This document shows, in pieces, positions 46,098 through 56,921 of a DNA stretch of 64,000 bases (the stretch's first letter is position 1; each line of letters starts with the position of its first letter). The position numbers and the translations under genes are program-made. This stretch comes from Pardosa pseudoannulata (taxonomy: Eukaryota; Arthropoda; Arachnida; Araneae; Lycosidae). The stretch covers positions 138,008,498-138,072,497 of the forward strand of contig CM063502.1 in NCBI GenBank assembly GCA_032207245.1, in the 5' to 3' direction. The notes below the pieces were generated by a model. The model searched no databases. It had not been told where the DNA came from and saw nothing but the letters and a program-made list of their open reading frames with translations.

Positions 46098-47739
46098 TAT
46101 ATGCTTAATGGAACCTGTGTGCTGTTAGGTATATAAGGTATTTATTAGTGTAAAATGAGCACTTTTTTCCCCAAACATTTATCACAAAAACTCAAATTGC
46201 ACGTTATATACGGAATAACTTTTATTGCTTCAGGAAATCACACTATGAATCAAGACCTATTTAAGGGGAAAAAATAAAAAGGTAAATATTTTACTTAATA
46301 AAAATATTGATGCATCTTTATTTCAACCCTGTTGCACTTCTTTTATACAACATTACGTCCTAGAACGCTTATTAACTATGAACGCCAAAAGTTAATAATT
46401 AGTTGACGTGAAGCAGGTTCTCAGTTTCATTTGCATGCTGAATGACTTGCAACTGAAATAATGCACTATAACTAGAATGCTTTTCATCTTTCCCACATGT
46501 CGTCACTATTTTACCGTATGTAAAGTAATAAAGAAAATGCAATTTCTCGTACGCCACTTCCTTTCCTAAGGGGTAATGTACGAGATCTTCAATTTCAGCG
46601 GCCACAGTCATCACAAAGCAACCCCAAACTATCCAATGTTGATGTCCCGATTGTCAATCCAATGTTGATGATCCAATGTTAATGTCCTAAGCGTTCCCAG
46701 TTGAGGTGGTCACCTCATTTCAGACAGTTGGGGGATGAAGGACTCCCTTGGTATTCCCGTTTGAGATGGTGATTTTATATTTGGCTTCAAAATAAATTTC
46801 ACTGCTCCTTGCTTATGATTTTAATCCAAAGCGGGTCTCCCGTAGTGAACTTAACGATCTAATACTTATTATAATAACGATCTGAGCTTACTTGGGGAAT
46901 CTGCAGAACTATTTGCCACCCAGCAAGAATCAAGAATCATCTGTCACAAGGAACACACTTTTTTCTGCTCTATATTCTTACCAAAAAAAAAATGGTTTAG
47001 TGCAGGGCGGTAAATGATTTGATTCATTTCTGTAGTATTAAACATGATCCCACCGAACGGACAATTTTTATTAACGCGTACAAGAAGAGACTCAAATACA
47101 TGCTACTGCGTTACGGGATTTGGTAAAGGTCAATTCCCGTGGCTTATTCAGTTCAAATGAAATAGATATCCGGAAACACGAAGAAAAAACGTTCAGTATG
47201 ATATACACAAATGTTAAAAAATATTCAGTACGATACACACAAATGTCTTATCTATGGTTACTTCAATGTTTTAAATATACTATTAGGACAATTGACTGGG
47301 TACACAAAAAATGCCATGCTTTCTATATGAATACAATATATTCATAGAATTTGAATACAATATATTCAAAGTAAAGTGTAACGTTGTCAATATATACATT
47401 AATGATACACTTTGCTCGTGAAAGGTTAATTGAGGACTTGCTATAATTCGTTCAAAATCAATCTGTAAAAACTCAAGGAGATTAACTGTAATGTTGTACC
47501 GGGACGCCATGGCAGTTTCTAAGGAATTTTATAAATAATTTAGGTGATAGACTAATCTAAACCAATGATCTTTGTGAAAATCTTATAAATTCATATAGAG
47601 AATGCAAAATGTAAACACTTCGGTATTTAGCTGATTAAATTACATTGTAAGTAGCAAAGATCGTAAATGAAGATAAATCTAATTTTTCTTATATTTCTAT
47701 TTTGATTAAAAAATACGCATGTTTTTCTTTTTTCCCCAG
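46098..47739. other. non-coding stretch
   Basis: No gene recognised. A CCAATGTTGATG-type motif is repeated three times near 46634-46690. A second small direct repeat, GAATACAATATATTCA, lies near 47328-47370. Confidence 0.5.
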
Positions 47740-47748
47740 GTTACATAA
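47740..47748 (+). CDS. possible terminal exon of the plus-strand spliced gene
   Basis: A strong acceptor (TTTTTCTTTTTTCCCCAG at 47722-47739) is followed in phase 0 by GTT ACA TAA, which would end the series of phase-0 exons. An AATAAA polyadenylation signal lies at 47848-47853, about 100 bp on. This is a fit of signals only and could be chance. Confidence 0.3.
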   Translation, partial: VT

Positions 47749-48243
47749 GAAGTAAAGGTGGAATCTAATGATAACGTTTGTAATTATGAATTACAGTCTG
47801 TTCGTCTATCAGGATTCAAATCTGAGAAGCTAGATTTGTCCACCCTGAATAAAAATGAAGAATTATACAAATGTATGGGATTTATCCAATTTAAAAGATA
47901 AAATTTGAAAAACCGTGTAATAATCTTAAAAATTCCTTTTTCCAATAAATAAACAATGTAAATCATCAAATTAGTCATTGTTTTATTATATGAGAGTGTA
48001 TGCGTAAGAGAGAGAGAGGGGGGGTCTGGACAGAGAAAGCGATGGTAAAAAAGTTTTTTTTTTTTTTTTTTTTTTTTTGCCTGGCTCAGTCATATGTGCC
48101 TTTGGGTTGCCTTATTTTAAGGCATAGAGAATTCTGCGTCCCAAACACAGATATAAAAGTTTATTGGAGATTAGAAAAATAGATAAGTATTTAAAGAACA
48201 GCATAAGCATCGTCGTATCATGTGTACCTTCAATTTCTATTTC

Positions 48244-48267
48244 CTAAGCCGGCAGTTTCCGGCTTAG
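48244..48267. repeat. short perfect hairpin, 9-bp stem
   Basis: CTAAGCCGG, a CAGTTT loop, then CCGGCTTAG. No run of U follows, and it is not placed at a gene end that I can see. Confidence 0.6.
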
Positions 48268-48847
48268 AAATAAAGAGGACGGCTATTGCACAAAAATAAC
48301 AATTTTATGAAAATACAAATTAAAAAGTAGATATCAAAACTATATAAATTGTGGATAATGCAAGCACAAACGGCAAATCGGTTGATTGTCGATTGACTTT
48401 AAACACTAACATAATCAGAAAAAATACTAAAACAATTAGTAAATATAAAATACTAAGGAAAAACGCAAAATCAAAATTATGGCTTAAATTCTCCATTTGA
48501 GGGGCAGTTTTAGAATTTTGCTATATTTAATATTTTTTTAATAAATATGACCTATAAGACCAATTAATGCAAAAAAAGTTGTTTAAAAAAAATTCTACAT
48601 GCCTTAGGGGGGAGGTGGGTGGTGCCACCCTCTTAGAGCATAAAACTGGCAACTCTTATAGATTTAATAGTTATGTGAAAGTTACTTACTAAATGATAAT
48701 TATTCAATGTTTCTTACATTAGATATGAGAAATAATCAAATTTTATTAAAATTCAATATTTTTTAAATTTTTAATTTTCAAGTTTAGAAATTATTAGGAT
48801 CCAACTTTAGGGTATTTTTTAAAAATAAAATCGACATTACTATGAAT

Positions 48848-49440
48848 TTGACACACAATTATGTGCTAAATATATAATATTTATTCAAATATATAATTAC
48901 TTTATAAACATTAAAAATATTAAAATATTTATAAACATTAATTATTTACAAAATGATAAAAACTAATTATACGTATAATTTTACATAAGACGTTTACATG
49001 TTTTTTTCAATAAAACATAAAATTTTAAATTTACTATATATGTTATTAACAGATTTAAAGTAAAATTTTACACAATATATTTATATTATACACAGTATAT
49101 TAAACAATTATATTGATAAATTTAAAAACAGAAAATTAAATAAAATAGCATGCACAGTAAACACGTAAGTCCAAATTACTGAGAATTTGACACAAAATTA
49201 AGTCTTAAAAATATAATATTTAAATGTAAATATTTTTAATAAGCATACAATAAAAATGAAATGTTTTAAAATGTTTGTAAATATTAATTATAAAATGAAA
49301 AAAAGAATTATTTTATATAAAATTTATACATGTTTTCAAAACACAAAAAAATTATTAATTGAGATATAAAAGTAGAACCTTGCAGAAAATATTTATACTA
49401 TACACAAAATGTTATACATTTATAATAATAAACTTTAAAA
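48848..49440. repeat. diverged two-copy tandem repeat, unit about 338 bp
   Basis: GAATTTGACACACAATTATG near 48843 recurs as GAATTTGACACAAAATTAAG near 49181. Further blocks recur in the same order (AATATAATATTTA, TTATACATGTTTTC-like, TATACACAAAATGTTATAC-like). It lies between the transposase stop and the left end of the element. Confidence 0.55.
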
Positions 49441-49511
49441 ATAGAAAAAAAATTTCAGGGATAGTAAGAATAGAATTTTATAATTTTTACTTATCTGAAT
49501 ATGAACATTTT

Positions 49512-51292
49512 TTACTTTTCATGAAATTTTTGAAAACAGCTCATTCCCTTCTGGTAAAAGCAAAGGGGGATTTTGCATACATTACACATAGTTTTAGTTC
49601 TATGTGGTTTCTCTTTCGTGCTACAAAATGCACATCTCCTTGATGTTGCCTTTACAGGTATGTGGGCAACTTTTGCCTTTCGTAAGTCTTCAGGTGCATT
49701 CGGTATGTAATTTTTTATATTCCCCGTTGAACTTGAAGGTCTTTTTCTTGACGGTGATGGATTTTCCTAGTTAGACATAGTTATGAGGCTTCTTGTGAGG
49801 GAAAGACGAAATTCTTTTATGTTTTTAAATTCATTACTGTTTTTGTTGATTAATTTAAAAAGAATGTATGAATTCACAACAGTCATATCTAACAGGTGAA
49901 AAAAAGTCCTGTGCCACCACTTGTGACGTTTCCTGTGTATTTCATATAAACTTTTGATGTGATCAAAATGATCTACAAACCCCATATTTTTATTGTAGGA
50001 TGCAATTGCTTACGGACATGAAATTTGTAGTGTTGACCCTCCTTTTTCTTTTCTGCTTACTGTTGTGGAAAGTACAGTGTCTGGTAAAGTAGTTAAGGCG
50101 TGGACACATTTTGTTTTGCTCGCCTATCTTTCCACTTCACACATACAATATTGTCTGGACTTACTGCCCAATCAAAATCTCCTCTTTTCATTGTTTTTTC
50201 TTCCTGTAAGTTTCTTGGAAGATTTCTCCTGCTCATATTTACAGTTCCGCAGGCAAACACATTTTTTTCTTCTTCAAGAAACTTAAAAAGAGAGTATGAT
50301 GTGAAGAAATTGTCCATGTAAACTATATGGTTTTTTCCGTATAGTCTTTCACATAATGTAGTCACTACTCTTTCACCGAGAGATTTTTCATTACTGCTTT
50401 CAGATCTTCCCGTATAAATTTGGAATTGAGAAGCAAAACCAGTCTCATCGCACCTCATCCATACTTTATATCCTCGTTTTATTGGTTTTTGAGGCATATA
50501 TTGTTTTACCGAACTGCGACCTTTAAATTTAATCATCGATTCATCGACTGCTTGATTTTTTCCAGGTAATAATACGGAAGCAAATCTTTCAGAAAGGTGA
50601 GAAATTAGTGGACGCAACTTGTAAAGTTTGTCAAAATTTTCTTCTCCTCTTTTAGGTTGCACATTGTTGTCATTGACATGTAAGTGTGACAAAATCCACG
50701 AAAAGCGTTTCACTGGCATTTGTTTTGCAATGAAAGAATCATGCAATTCTTCTAATGAGGACCAATGGTATCTGTAACTGGGCATTCTCTTGACATCCAT
50801 GAGCAAATTTATTCAAAAAAATCTGAGCAATTCCCTCATTTGCAAAGATTTAAATGGCTTTCCAATTTGAGTAGCATACAGATTAGTTTGGAATAACAGA
50901 TGCTCCATAAATGCCATTGTAAATATTGATAGGAAGATTTTGATTGGTGATATATCATCCAATTCTCTGATCTCCTGCGCAGGACCACTGTCCTCTGTAA
51001 ATTGTGGAATACTATTTCTTGGGCATTTCCTTCTACTCCATCTCACAATCGGGGGTTCAGATGAACTCTGCTGCACATGTTCATCATTTTCTTCATCAGA
51101 GCTAGTGATGTTTGCAGAAACAGCTGTGTGAGGAGCAGATGTTTCACCTAACTCATCTGAATTTTCTGATCCCTGATCAGATGCTGCAGATTCTTCATCA
51201 GAAGGAATCTCTGAAAATAATTGTAGAGCTTCCTCTACATTTAAAAATCTGCTAGCCATTATAAATACACTTGATCCAGTGGAATTATCCAA
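49512..51292 (-). pseudogene. piggyBac transposase (DDD type), near full length but broken
   Basis: The frame starts at the ATG at 51292 with an acidic N-terminus. The DDD triad can be placed: KNQAVDESMIKFKGRSS (first Asp), NHIVYMDNFFTSYSLF (second) and MGFVDHFDHIKSLYE (third region), then HKWWHRTFFHLLDMTVVNSY. The cysteine-rich C-terminus follows (RCAFCSTKEKPHRTKTMCNV, CKIPLCFYQKGMSCF) before TAA at 49512-49514. The breaks are a TGA at 50813-50815 where Gly is expected, a frameshift near 50095, a TAA at 50010-50012 and a TAG at 49767-49769. The total span fits the family's usual length of about 590 residues. Confidence 0.9.
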
Positions 51293-52299
51293 AATAATAC
51301 TTTGAACTTAAAAATATGACAAAATAAGAAAATATCTGAAAAGAATCAGCTAAGCATAAAAACACTACTGACTCTTGCAAAGAATGCTAAAAGAATGAGA
51401 AGTCCCATATAAAATACCCTTATTTGAAAGGAAAGTGCTTCGACCCCTTGAAAAATATAAACAAACCACCCCCACATGTGTCGCAGACGGATCATATTAC
51501 ACCCCAGCAATGAGAAAGAGTGGGGAATTTTTGCTTCCAACATGGCGGTGGTTTCATACCGAAACCACCTAAACATTTCATGAAAAAATGTATAATTTAC
51601 TACTTATTTTCTTTAATTTTGGGTGTTTAACAAAGTCGAATGAATATAGAAAAAAAATCTGTAGGTGTTGTGCGGTTAGCTAAATATTTTATTGCAGGAT
51701 TGAGTGAGAAATTTCAGATTTTTTTTTTCTCAAAATAGCAACTTTTTACAACCTTATCGTACAGCCACGGAAAAACATATGGTTTAGTGCTGCCATCTGA
51801 TAGTAGATAGAGGTATTAAAAGCTGGTTTATGTAAAAAAATGCTTGAATATTTCAAAAGCGCGCCAGAAAAAAAATATTTAAATGGTGGTTTCGGGGCAA
51901 AACCACCGCCCCTGAAAGGACTTAAATTCTACAATAAACAATCTTTCACATAGCTGAGATCAGGTTATCAGTTCACATATTCAATGCAAGAACTGTTTTT
52001 CATTGGTCCATCACAGAAATGACAGTGTAGATGCGTTAAATTTTCTTTACAATATAGGATCCTTAAATTTTACATTATTAGTTGCATTCCCGATCCAAAG
52101 TGTGCACGTTTGACAGTCACATGATCATGACGTTTGAATGTATATGTTGGTTATCGCCAAAGTTTGTAGACTTTTGATTTTATCTCTGAAGTTTCAGTAT
52201 TTGTTGTGCAGCTGTTTATCTTGAATATTCACAGCTTTGCACAAAATCAAATTGAATTTTAGCTTTCACCTGTTCCGTAATCTACAAGCTATTTCTTAC

Positions 52300-52861
52300 C
52301 ATGTTGACTGTCCGACGCATTTTCCATGGTTTGCCCAAGGCGCCGACGTGAACCATTATGGGATGCATATTATGCTGAAATATTATTTGCAGCAGATAAA
52401 ATGAGTTATAAAATCATGCTTGAAGCAGTTTTCGTGGTGGGGGTCACCGGTGACTCCCACGGCGCGGTAGGCAATTGTTACGATTGTCCTTTTTTTCAAA
52501 CAATCGTGCTTCGATTGCTAAGTGATTACTCTCATTCTTTAGCATTCAAAACAGCTAGGAAGAACTAGAGCAAAGAATTTGACTAAAAAAGTGGTGACAT
52601 ATTGTTCCGATTGCGTTGATTCACCTTTTCTTTGCCTTGAATGTTTCAATCTGACTCATCGCAATATGCACTGATAAAATGTATATTTTTCATGTACTAA
52701 TAAAATTATTTTTGTATGTTCTATATTGCATTAATTTCTTCAAACCATTATAATAACGTTAATATTAGTGAAAAATTTATTAGCATTCATATTTACCATA
52801 ATTTAGAAATTTTATTTTCTGTTTCGCCTGTCACCGATGGCCCCCCATGGCAGTCAACGTA
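52300..52861 (+). mobile_element. second piggyBac-type element, 562 bp, internally deleted
   Basis: The right end, read in reverse from TTAA at 52862-52865, is TACGTTGACTGCCATGGGGG. The left end, after TTAC at 52296-52299, is CATGTTGACTGTCCGACG, sharing GTTGACTG. Subterminal GGGGTCACCGGTGACTCCCAC lies near 52440. It keeps only the C-terminal coding end. Its ends differ from those of the element at 48488-51921, so it is another family. Confidence 0.6.
52561..52674 (+). pseudogene. piggyBac cysteine-rich C-terminus, isolated
   Basis: The frame gives VVTYCSDCVDSPFLCLECF and NLTHRNMH before TGA at 52672-52674. This CxxC...C..C...H pattern is usual at the very end of piggyBac transposases, where it binds the terminal repeats. 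The DDD core is absent, and the upstream open frame (from 52326) is not recognisable. Confidence 0.6.
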
Positions 52862-52865
52862 TTAA

Positions 52866-54196
52866 ATTCCACTTTTGTATCAAACGGTAGCTTTATTTTT
52901 AATGACATGTCCAAAAGATTCGATTTAGAACTTGAAAAAATGCTCATTTATAGAAGACATCTCTGTGTTTCAGATGCATTAACTAACTGCTGTTTCAGAA
53001 TCCAGAATAACTACTAATTTTTTTAAAAATCTTGTTTTAAATTGTGTGATAAGTTCCAGACAGATTGTGTGTGATTTAAATGAATATTTCGCTATTTAAA
53101 CCATAATAATTAGGTATGCTTATGGTAATGGAACATTCTTTAAAAAGAGGACAAAAATATCAAACTTTTCACATTAAACGTATTTTTTTAAACCTTCAAA
53201 ATTACAATCTTTTAACAAAAACTTTGATTATAGCCTTAATTTTATCCAATAGATGTCGCTACATGACTTCTTCAACGGGTATGAATCTTAACTTTTGAAT
53301 GTAATATCTCAACAGAAGTGTGAAATTTATTTTATTTAATTTTTTAACTGTGTATCTACAAAAATGAAGGTTTTTTATAGGATTTCTATGTATCATTTAT
53401 TCTTATACTTTTGTACAGACTATTGTCATTCTCATGTTTCTTACTGTTCTGTTAGAGAAATGAAAGTAGGGGAGGAATTACAAAAAATCTTATCTTATGC
53501 TCATTTTGTTTAAAACACTCTTTCATATTAAGACACGAAATAATATTTTATAAAGTTGATACCTGACAGTAGGGAAATCAGCGAGACTTGAGAAAGTGAG
53601 AGTATATACCAATTTCTTTCAGAAAATGTTGTAAACCAATTACATCTTTAAAACAGAAATAAAATCATTGCGAAAAGACTAAATTTTGATTTGATTTGAT
53701 AGTTCATGAAGGTCTGCTTACCTTGATATATGTAAAGCTTTGGTACATTTCTGTTGCGATCATTCTGAATTGAAATGAGCGGATAACCCAATAAAAAAAT
53801 TTTTGAGGAAGGGTGGGTTAGGCAGAAATAGGTTGTTATTAAAAACGTGAGTAATGTATTTTTTTAATAAGCTGTTTTATACAGATTAAGTAACCGAGGT
53901 TTTTTTTTTTTTTTTTTTTTTAATTTTAAGTTTCAATGTGTCGTTCGTATTAGCACTCATCTATTTAATTATCATTCTAAGCGGCCACAATACAGAACAT
54001 ACATCATATCCTAGTTACGTTACATAGCGTGTTCTCTCAACTAACGGTTTCTCGTATGTCAGTCCGTTGAGGTTGCCGTCAAGGGTGACTCACACCCCAA
54101 GTTCTCGTCAAAAGATGGCAGCACTTAAACAGTATTTTGACTAACTCTCCTGAGTTTGATTTATCCCACTACCGCAAGACTCATTTCAGTTTTATT

Positions 54197-54204
<8 letters not shown>
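52866..54204. other. non-coding stretch with one possible minus-strand exon
   Basis: No gene recognised. On the minus strand, 53722-53764 lies between a TTTCAATTCAG acceptor and a GTAAGC donor. It could instead be a first exon starting at an ATG (MIATEMYQSFTYIK). It is on the same strand as the WD40 gene, but a link is speculative. Confidence 0.3.

Positions 54205-54279
<75 letters not shown>
54205..54279. repeat. (TA)n microsatellite
   Basis: Pure TA array directly left of the hAT MITE. Confidence 0.95.
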
Positions 54280-54281
<2 letters not shown>

Positions 54282-54301
54282 ATATCTTACGTATAAGTTG
54301 T

Positions 54302-54970
54302 CAGGGCCTGACTAAGATACTTTTGTGCCCAGGGCATAATCCAATTTTTGTACCCATGCAAATTTATAGCGACAAGTTATCATAATTACAGTCATATAAA
54401 AATTATAACATTGAATTAGCAAACAGATTTAAAAAATTCGCATTAAAGTAATATTCAAAATCAAAACCACCAAATTTTCATTTTACATAATCATTATTAT
54501 CTCTGTTTAACCATGCTAAAAATTAAGGATTTTTAATGACCTAGAGTGACCCACTTTTTTTATTTTTACCTTGTCACACTCACAGGCTCTGTGGTGCAGA
54601 AAATAAATAATACTAGAATTAAAAATAATTTAAATTGATGAGATGATTTAATGGTTTATAGTGGTACGTTGCTAATAATATGTCTTATAAATAGCGAATA
54701 ACCCATAGGATAAAAGGAGCACCAGGTTCGTTGAGGAATTAATTATCAGGTAAATAACAGTAAAATTAAAGTAAATAGGAAATAATAGAGTTCATCATAA
54801 ACACAATTACCTCGTAAAATAATTTATTAAAACTTAACGATGGTAGCGTATGTTTGCAATTTTTCCCCCACTTAATATGTGTTTCAAGCACTCGACTAAA
54901 TTTTCGTGCCCCCTAAAATTTTCTGTCCCAGGGCACGTGCCCCAATTGCCCGTGCAATAATCAGGCAGTG
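54302..54970. mobile_element. hAT-type MITE, 669 bp, with 8-bp target-site duplication
   Basis: The left terminus is CAGGGCCTGACTAAG; the right terminus read in reverse is CACTGCCTGATTATT. They are flanked by TAAGTTGT (54294-54301) and GAAGTTGT (54971-54978), an 8-bp duplication with one mismatch, the length typical of hAT. Subterminal GTGCCCAGGGCA and CCCAGGGCACGTGCCC repeats are present. No transposase. Confidence 0.75.
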
Positions 54971-54999
54971 GAAGTTGTTATAAACTGCTCAGAGTAAAT

Positions 55000-56900
55000 A
55001 AGGAAGTGAAAAAATATTCTTCTAATGATGTAAAAGTTTAATATTTTTATTTATGAAGAAAGAAAAACTTCTTGTTATTTGATATCGTATATAAACACAG
55101 TACTGTAAAGGAAAATTTTATAATAAATATAGAGCTATCTATCGTGATTTCACTTTATGTACTGCCTGATAAAGTAAATTTCTATTTAAGAATTGAAAAA
55201 TCGAAAAATGTCGTTCCAACTGACGAAATTATAAATAATAGCAGGTACTCGAAAATTTGTCAGACTGTTTATAGGACTACCCTTTACCTAGCTTTCAATA
55301 GGAAAAATCATCCCAAGAAAATGTAAACATTCTATAAATTTTTTATTTACTGCCCACAAAGAGCAACGCTGGGCAGTATTCGGTAAATAGGTAAGAAGGG
55401 TTCAAAAGACTACGATTTGTCTGGGCAGCCCATGCGTTAGGTAGAAAAGAAGTAATGTTTTTACTTAAAGTTTGCAGTTTAAGTTGATTTCCGAACAGTT
55501 AAAGTACAAAAGCGTGTAGCTGAGTACTGTATTCACAGACTCTCCGAGCTCAGGCAAGAGAGAGGTGTACATTGTTATTACTAAGACACCCGTTGGAGTC
55601 ACTCCGACTGCCAGCTATGTCTATTCTTTTATAAAATCCAGTAATATTTATATTTGTATCTATCAATTTATCTCTTTATTTTTCTATAAACACACACACA
55701 CATACACGCATATATACAGGGCCAGCCCTGGGCTATTAGCCGCCTACGTGCAAGGTAGTAATAGGCTCGCCCGTATTCCTGCTTGCAAGATAGTATTTAT
55801 GGTGTATTAACTGTGGAATCTTCTACATTCCTGACCTTTTATGAAAAGTTTAGGTAAACCATGGCAATCATACAGCCAATCGAGTTTGCCATTGACGCAG
55901 ATTTATCTCTTTTTAAGGCTAGAGTAAGAATACTTTTTTCTGTGGTTAACATCTCAGGACTACAGTGCGTGTGTAATGTAATAGCAACCGTAAACATGTC
56001 CACAGGTCGACAACTATTTATATCGTGCATTAGACAGGGATTGAAGTTAATCCTTTATTTTATCTTACAATATGCAGTGTGTCACGTATTTTTATTTATA
56101 TTTAATAGAAACAATATATCTTAATTCTCCTAAGTTTGTAATAATATAAAATACAAGAAAACATTTCGTTTCGTTATATATTTATATATACATGTTAGTT
56201 TATTGGAGGGTTAAAGATATATTGGCAAGATTATTTTTTAGAAAGGTAAAAGACTAAGGATTTGACGGTAGTTGAATAAAATTAGAGTGTAAGTTCAGTT
56301 TATAGTAAGAAGATGCAAGTCATCGATAACATTCTTGAATAAAGTGTAAAGTCTATGTGAACAAGCAGGTTTAATTAACCCTTTAGGGATAGATGTGTCA
56401 AGCTGAGTTGCTGAGATATGTTAGTTACATTTACCCAATTTATTGAAAATGTTAACAATAAACATTGTTGAAAGAAGTGACCTCTTCTTTCAATAACAAA
56501 ACAAAATTTATTCTATTTAAAATAACAAAAATCATGAAATATTAAAAAGTGACTCATGAGACTCATCTTGAAAGAGGTTAATTAGGTTAAGTATGACTTT
56601 TATTTTAATACTTAGTATTAATTATAATACAATATATAAAGTAATAAAACAATAACAACAATAAAAAAGTAATCCAAAGAAACAAATACATTTTTATTTA
56701 AATCATGCCATTTTTAATATATAAAATGAAGGAAAAATTGTGATAAGTTTTAGCTAGCAAGTCTTACTCTTGAAGCAGAAAATTCTATTTAACTTCTACA
56801 TCAAAGAATAATTCCAACTGGCATTTTTTTTTTGTTTAAATTTTTTTTCATTTATTTTTGTATACATAAGCATGTAACTTCTCTTCATATATCTGAAAAA
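55000..56900. other. non-coding stretch with a solitary hAT-like end
   Basis: CAGGGCCAGCCCTGGGCTAT at 55717 resembles a common hAT terminus (CAGGGCCGGCCC), but no second end was found. Open frames at 55072 and 55861 show no recognisable domain. Confidence 0.4.
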
Positions 56901-56921
56901 GAAAAACTCACAAAAATTTAT

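Larger units (their letters stand above)
48488..51921 (-). mobile_element. piggyBac element with transposase gene
   Basis: The right boundary is supported: CTTTCAGGGGCGGTGGTTTT (read in reverse) starts a few bases inside a TTAA at 51922-51925, with internal repeats of the GTGGTTT/AAACCAC type. The left boundary is tentative: TTAA at 48484-48487 followed by TCCATTTGAGGGGCAGTTTT resembles the right end in degraded form. The transposase runs on the minus strand. Confidence 0.5.

Noticed and set aside
46634..46690. Three short CCAATGTTGATG repeats as a CRISPR-like or regulatory array
   Set aside because: Too few and irregular, with no constant spacing, in a eukaryotic genome. A small local duplication is enough.
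56375..56581. Possible TTAA MITE starting CCCTTTAGGGAT and ending AAGAGG
   Set aside because: TTAA is present on both sides, but the proposed ends match too weakly as inverted repeats.
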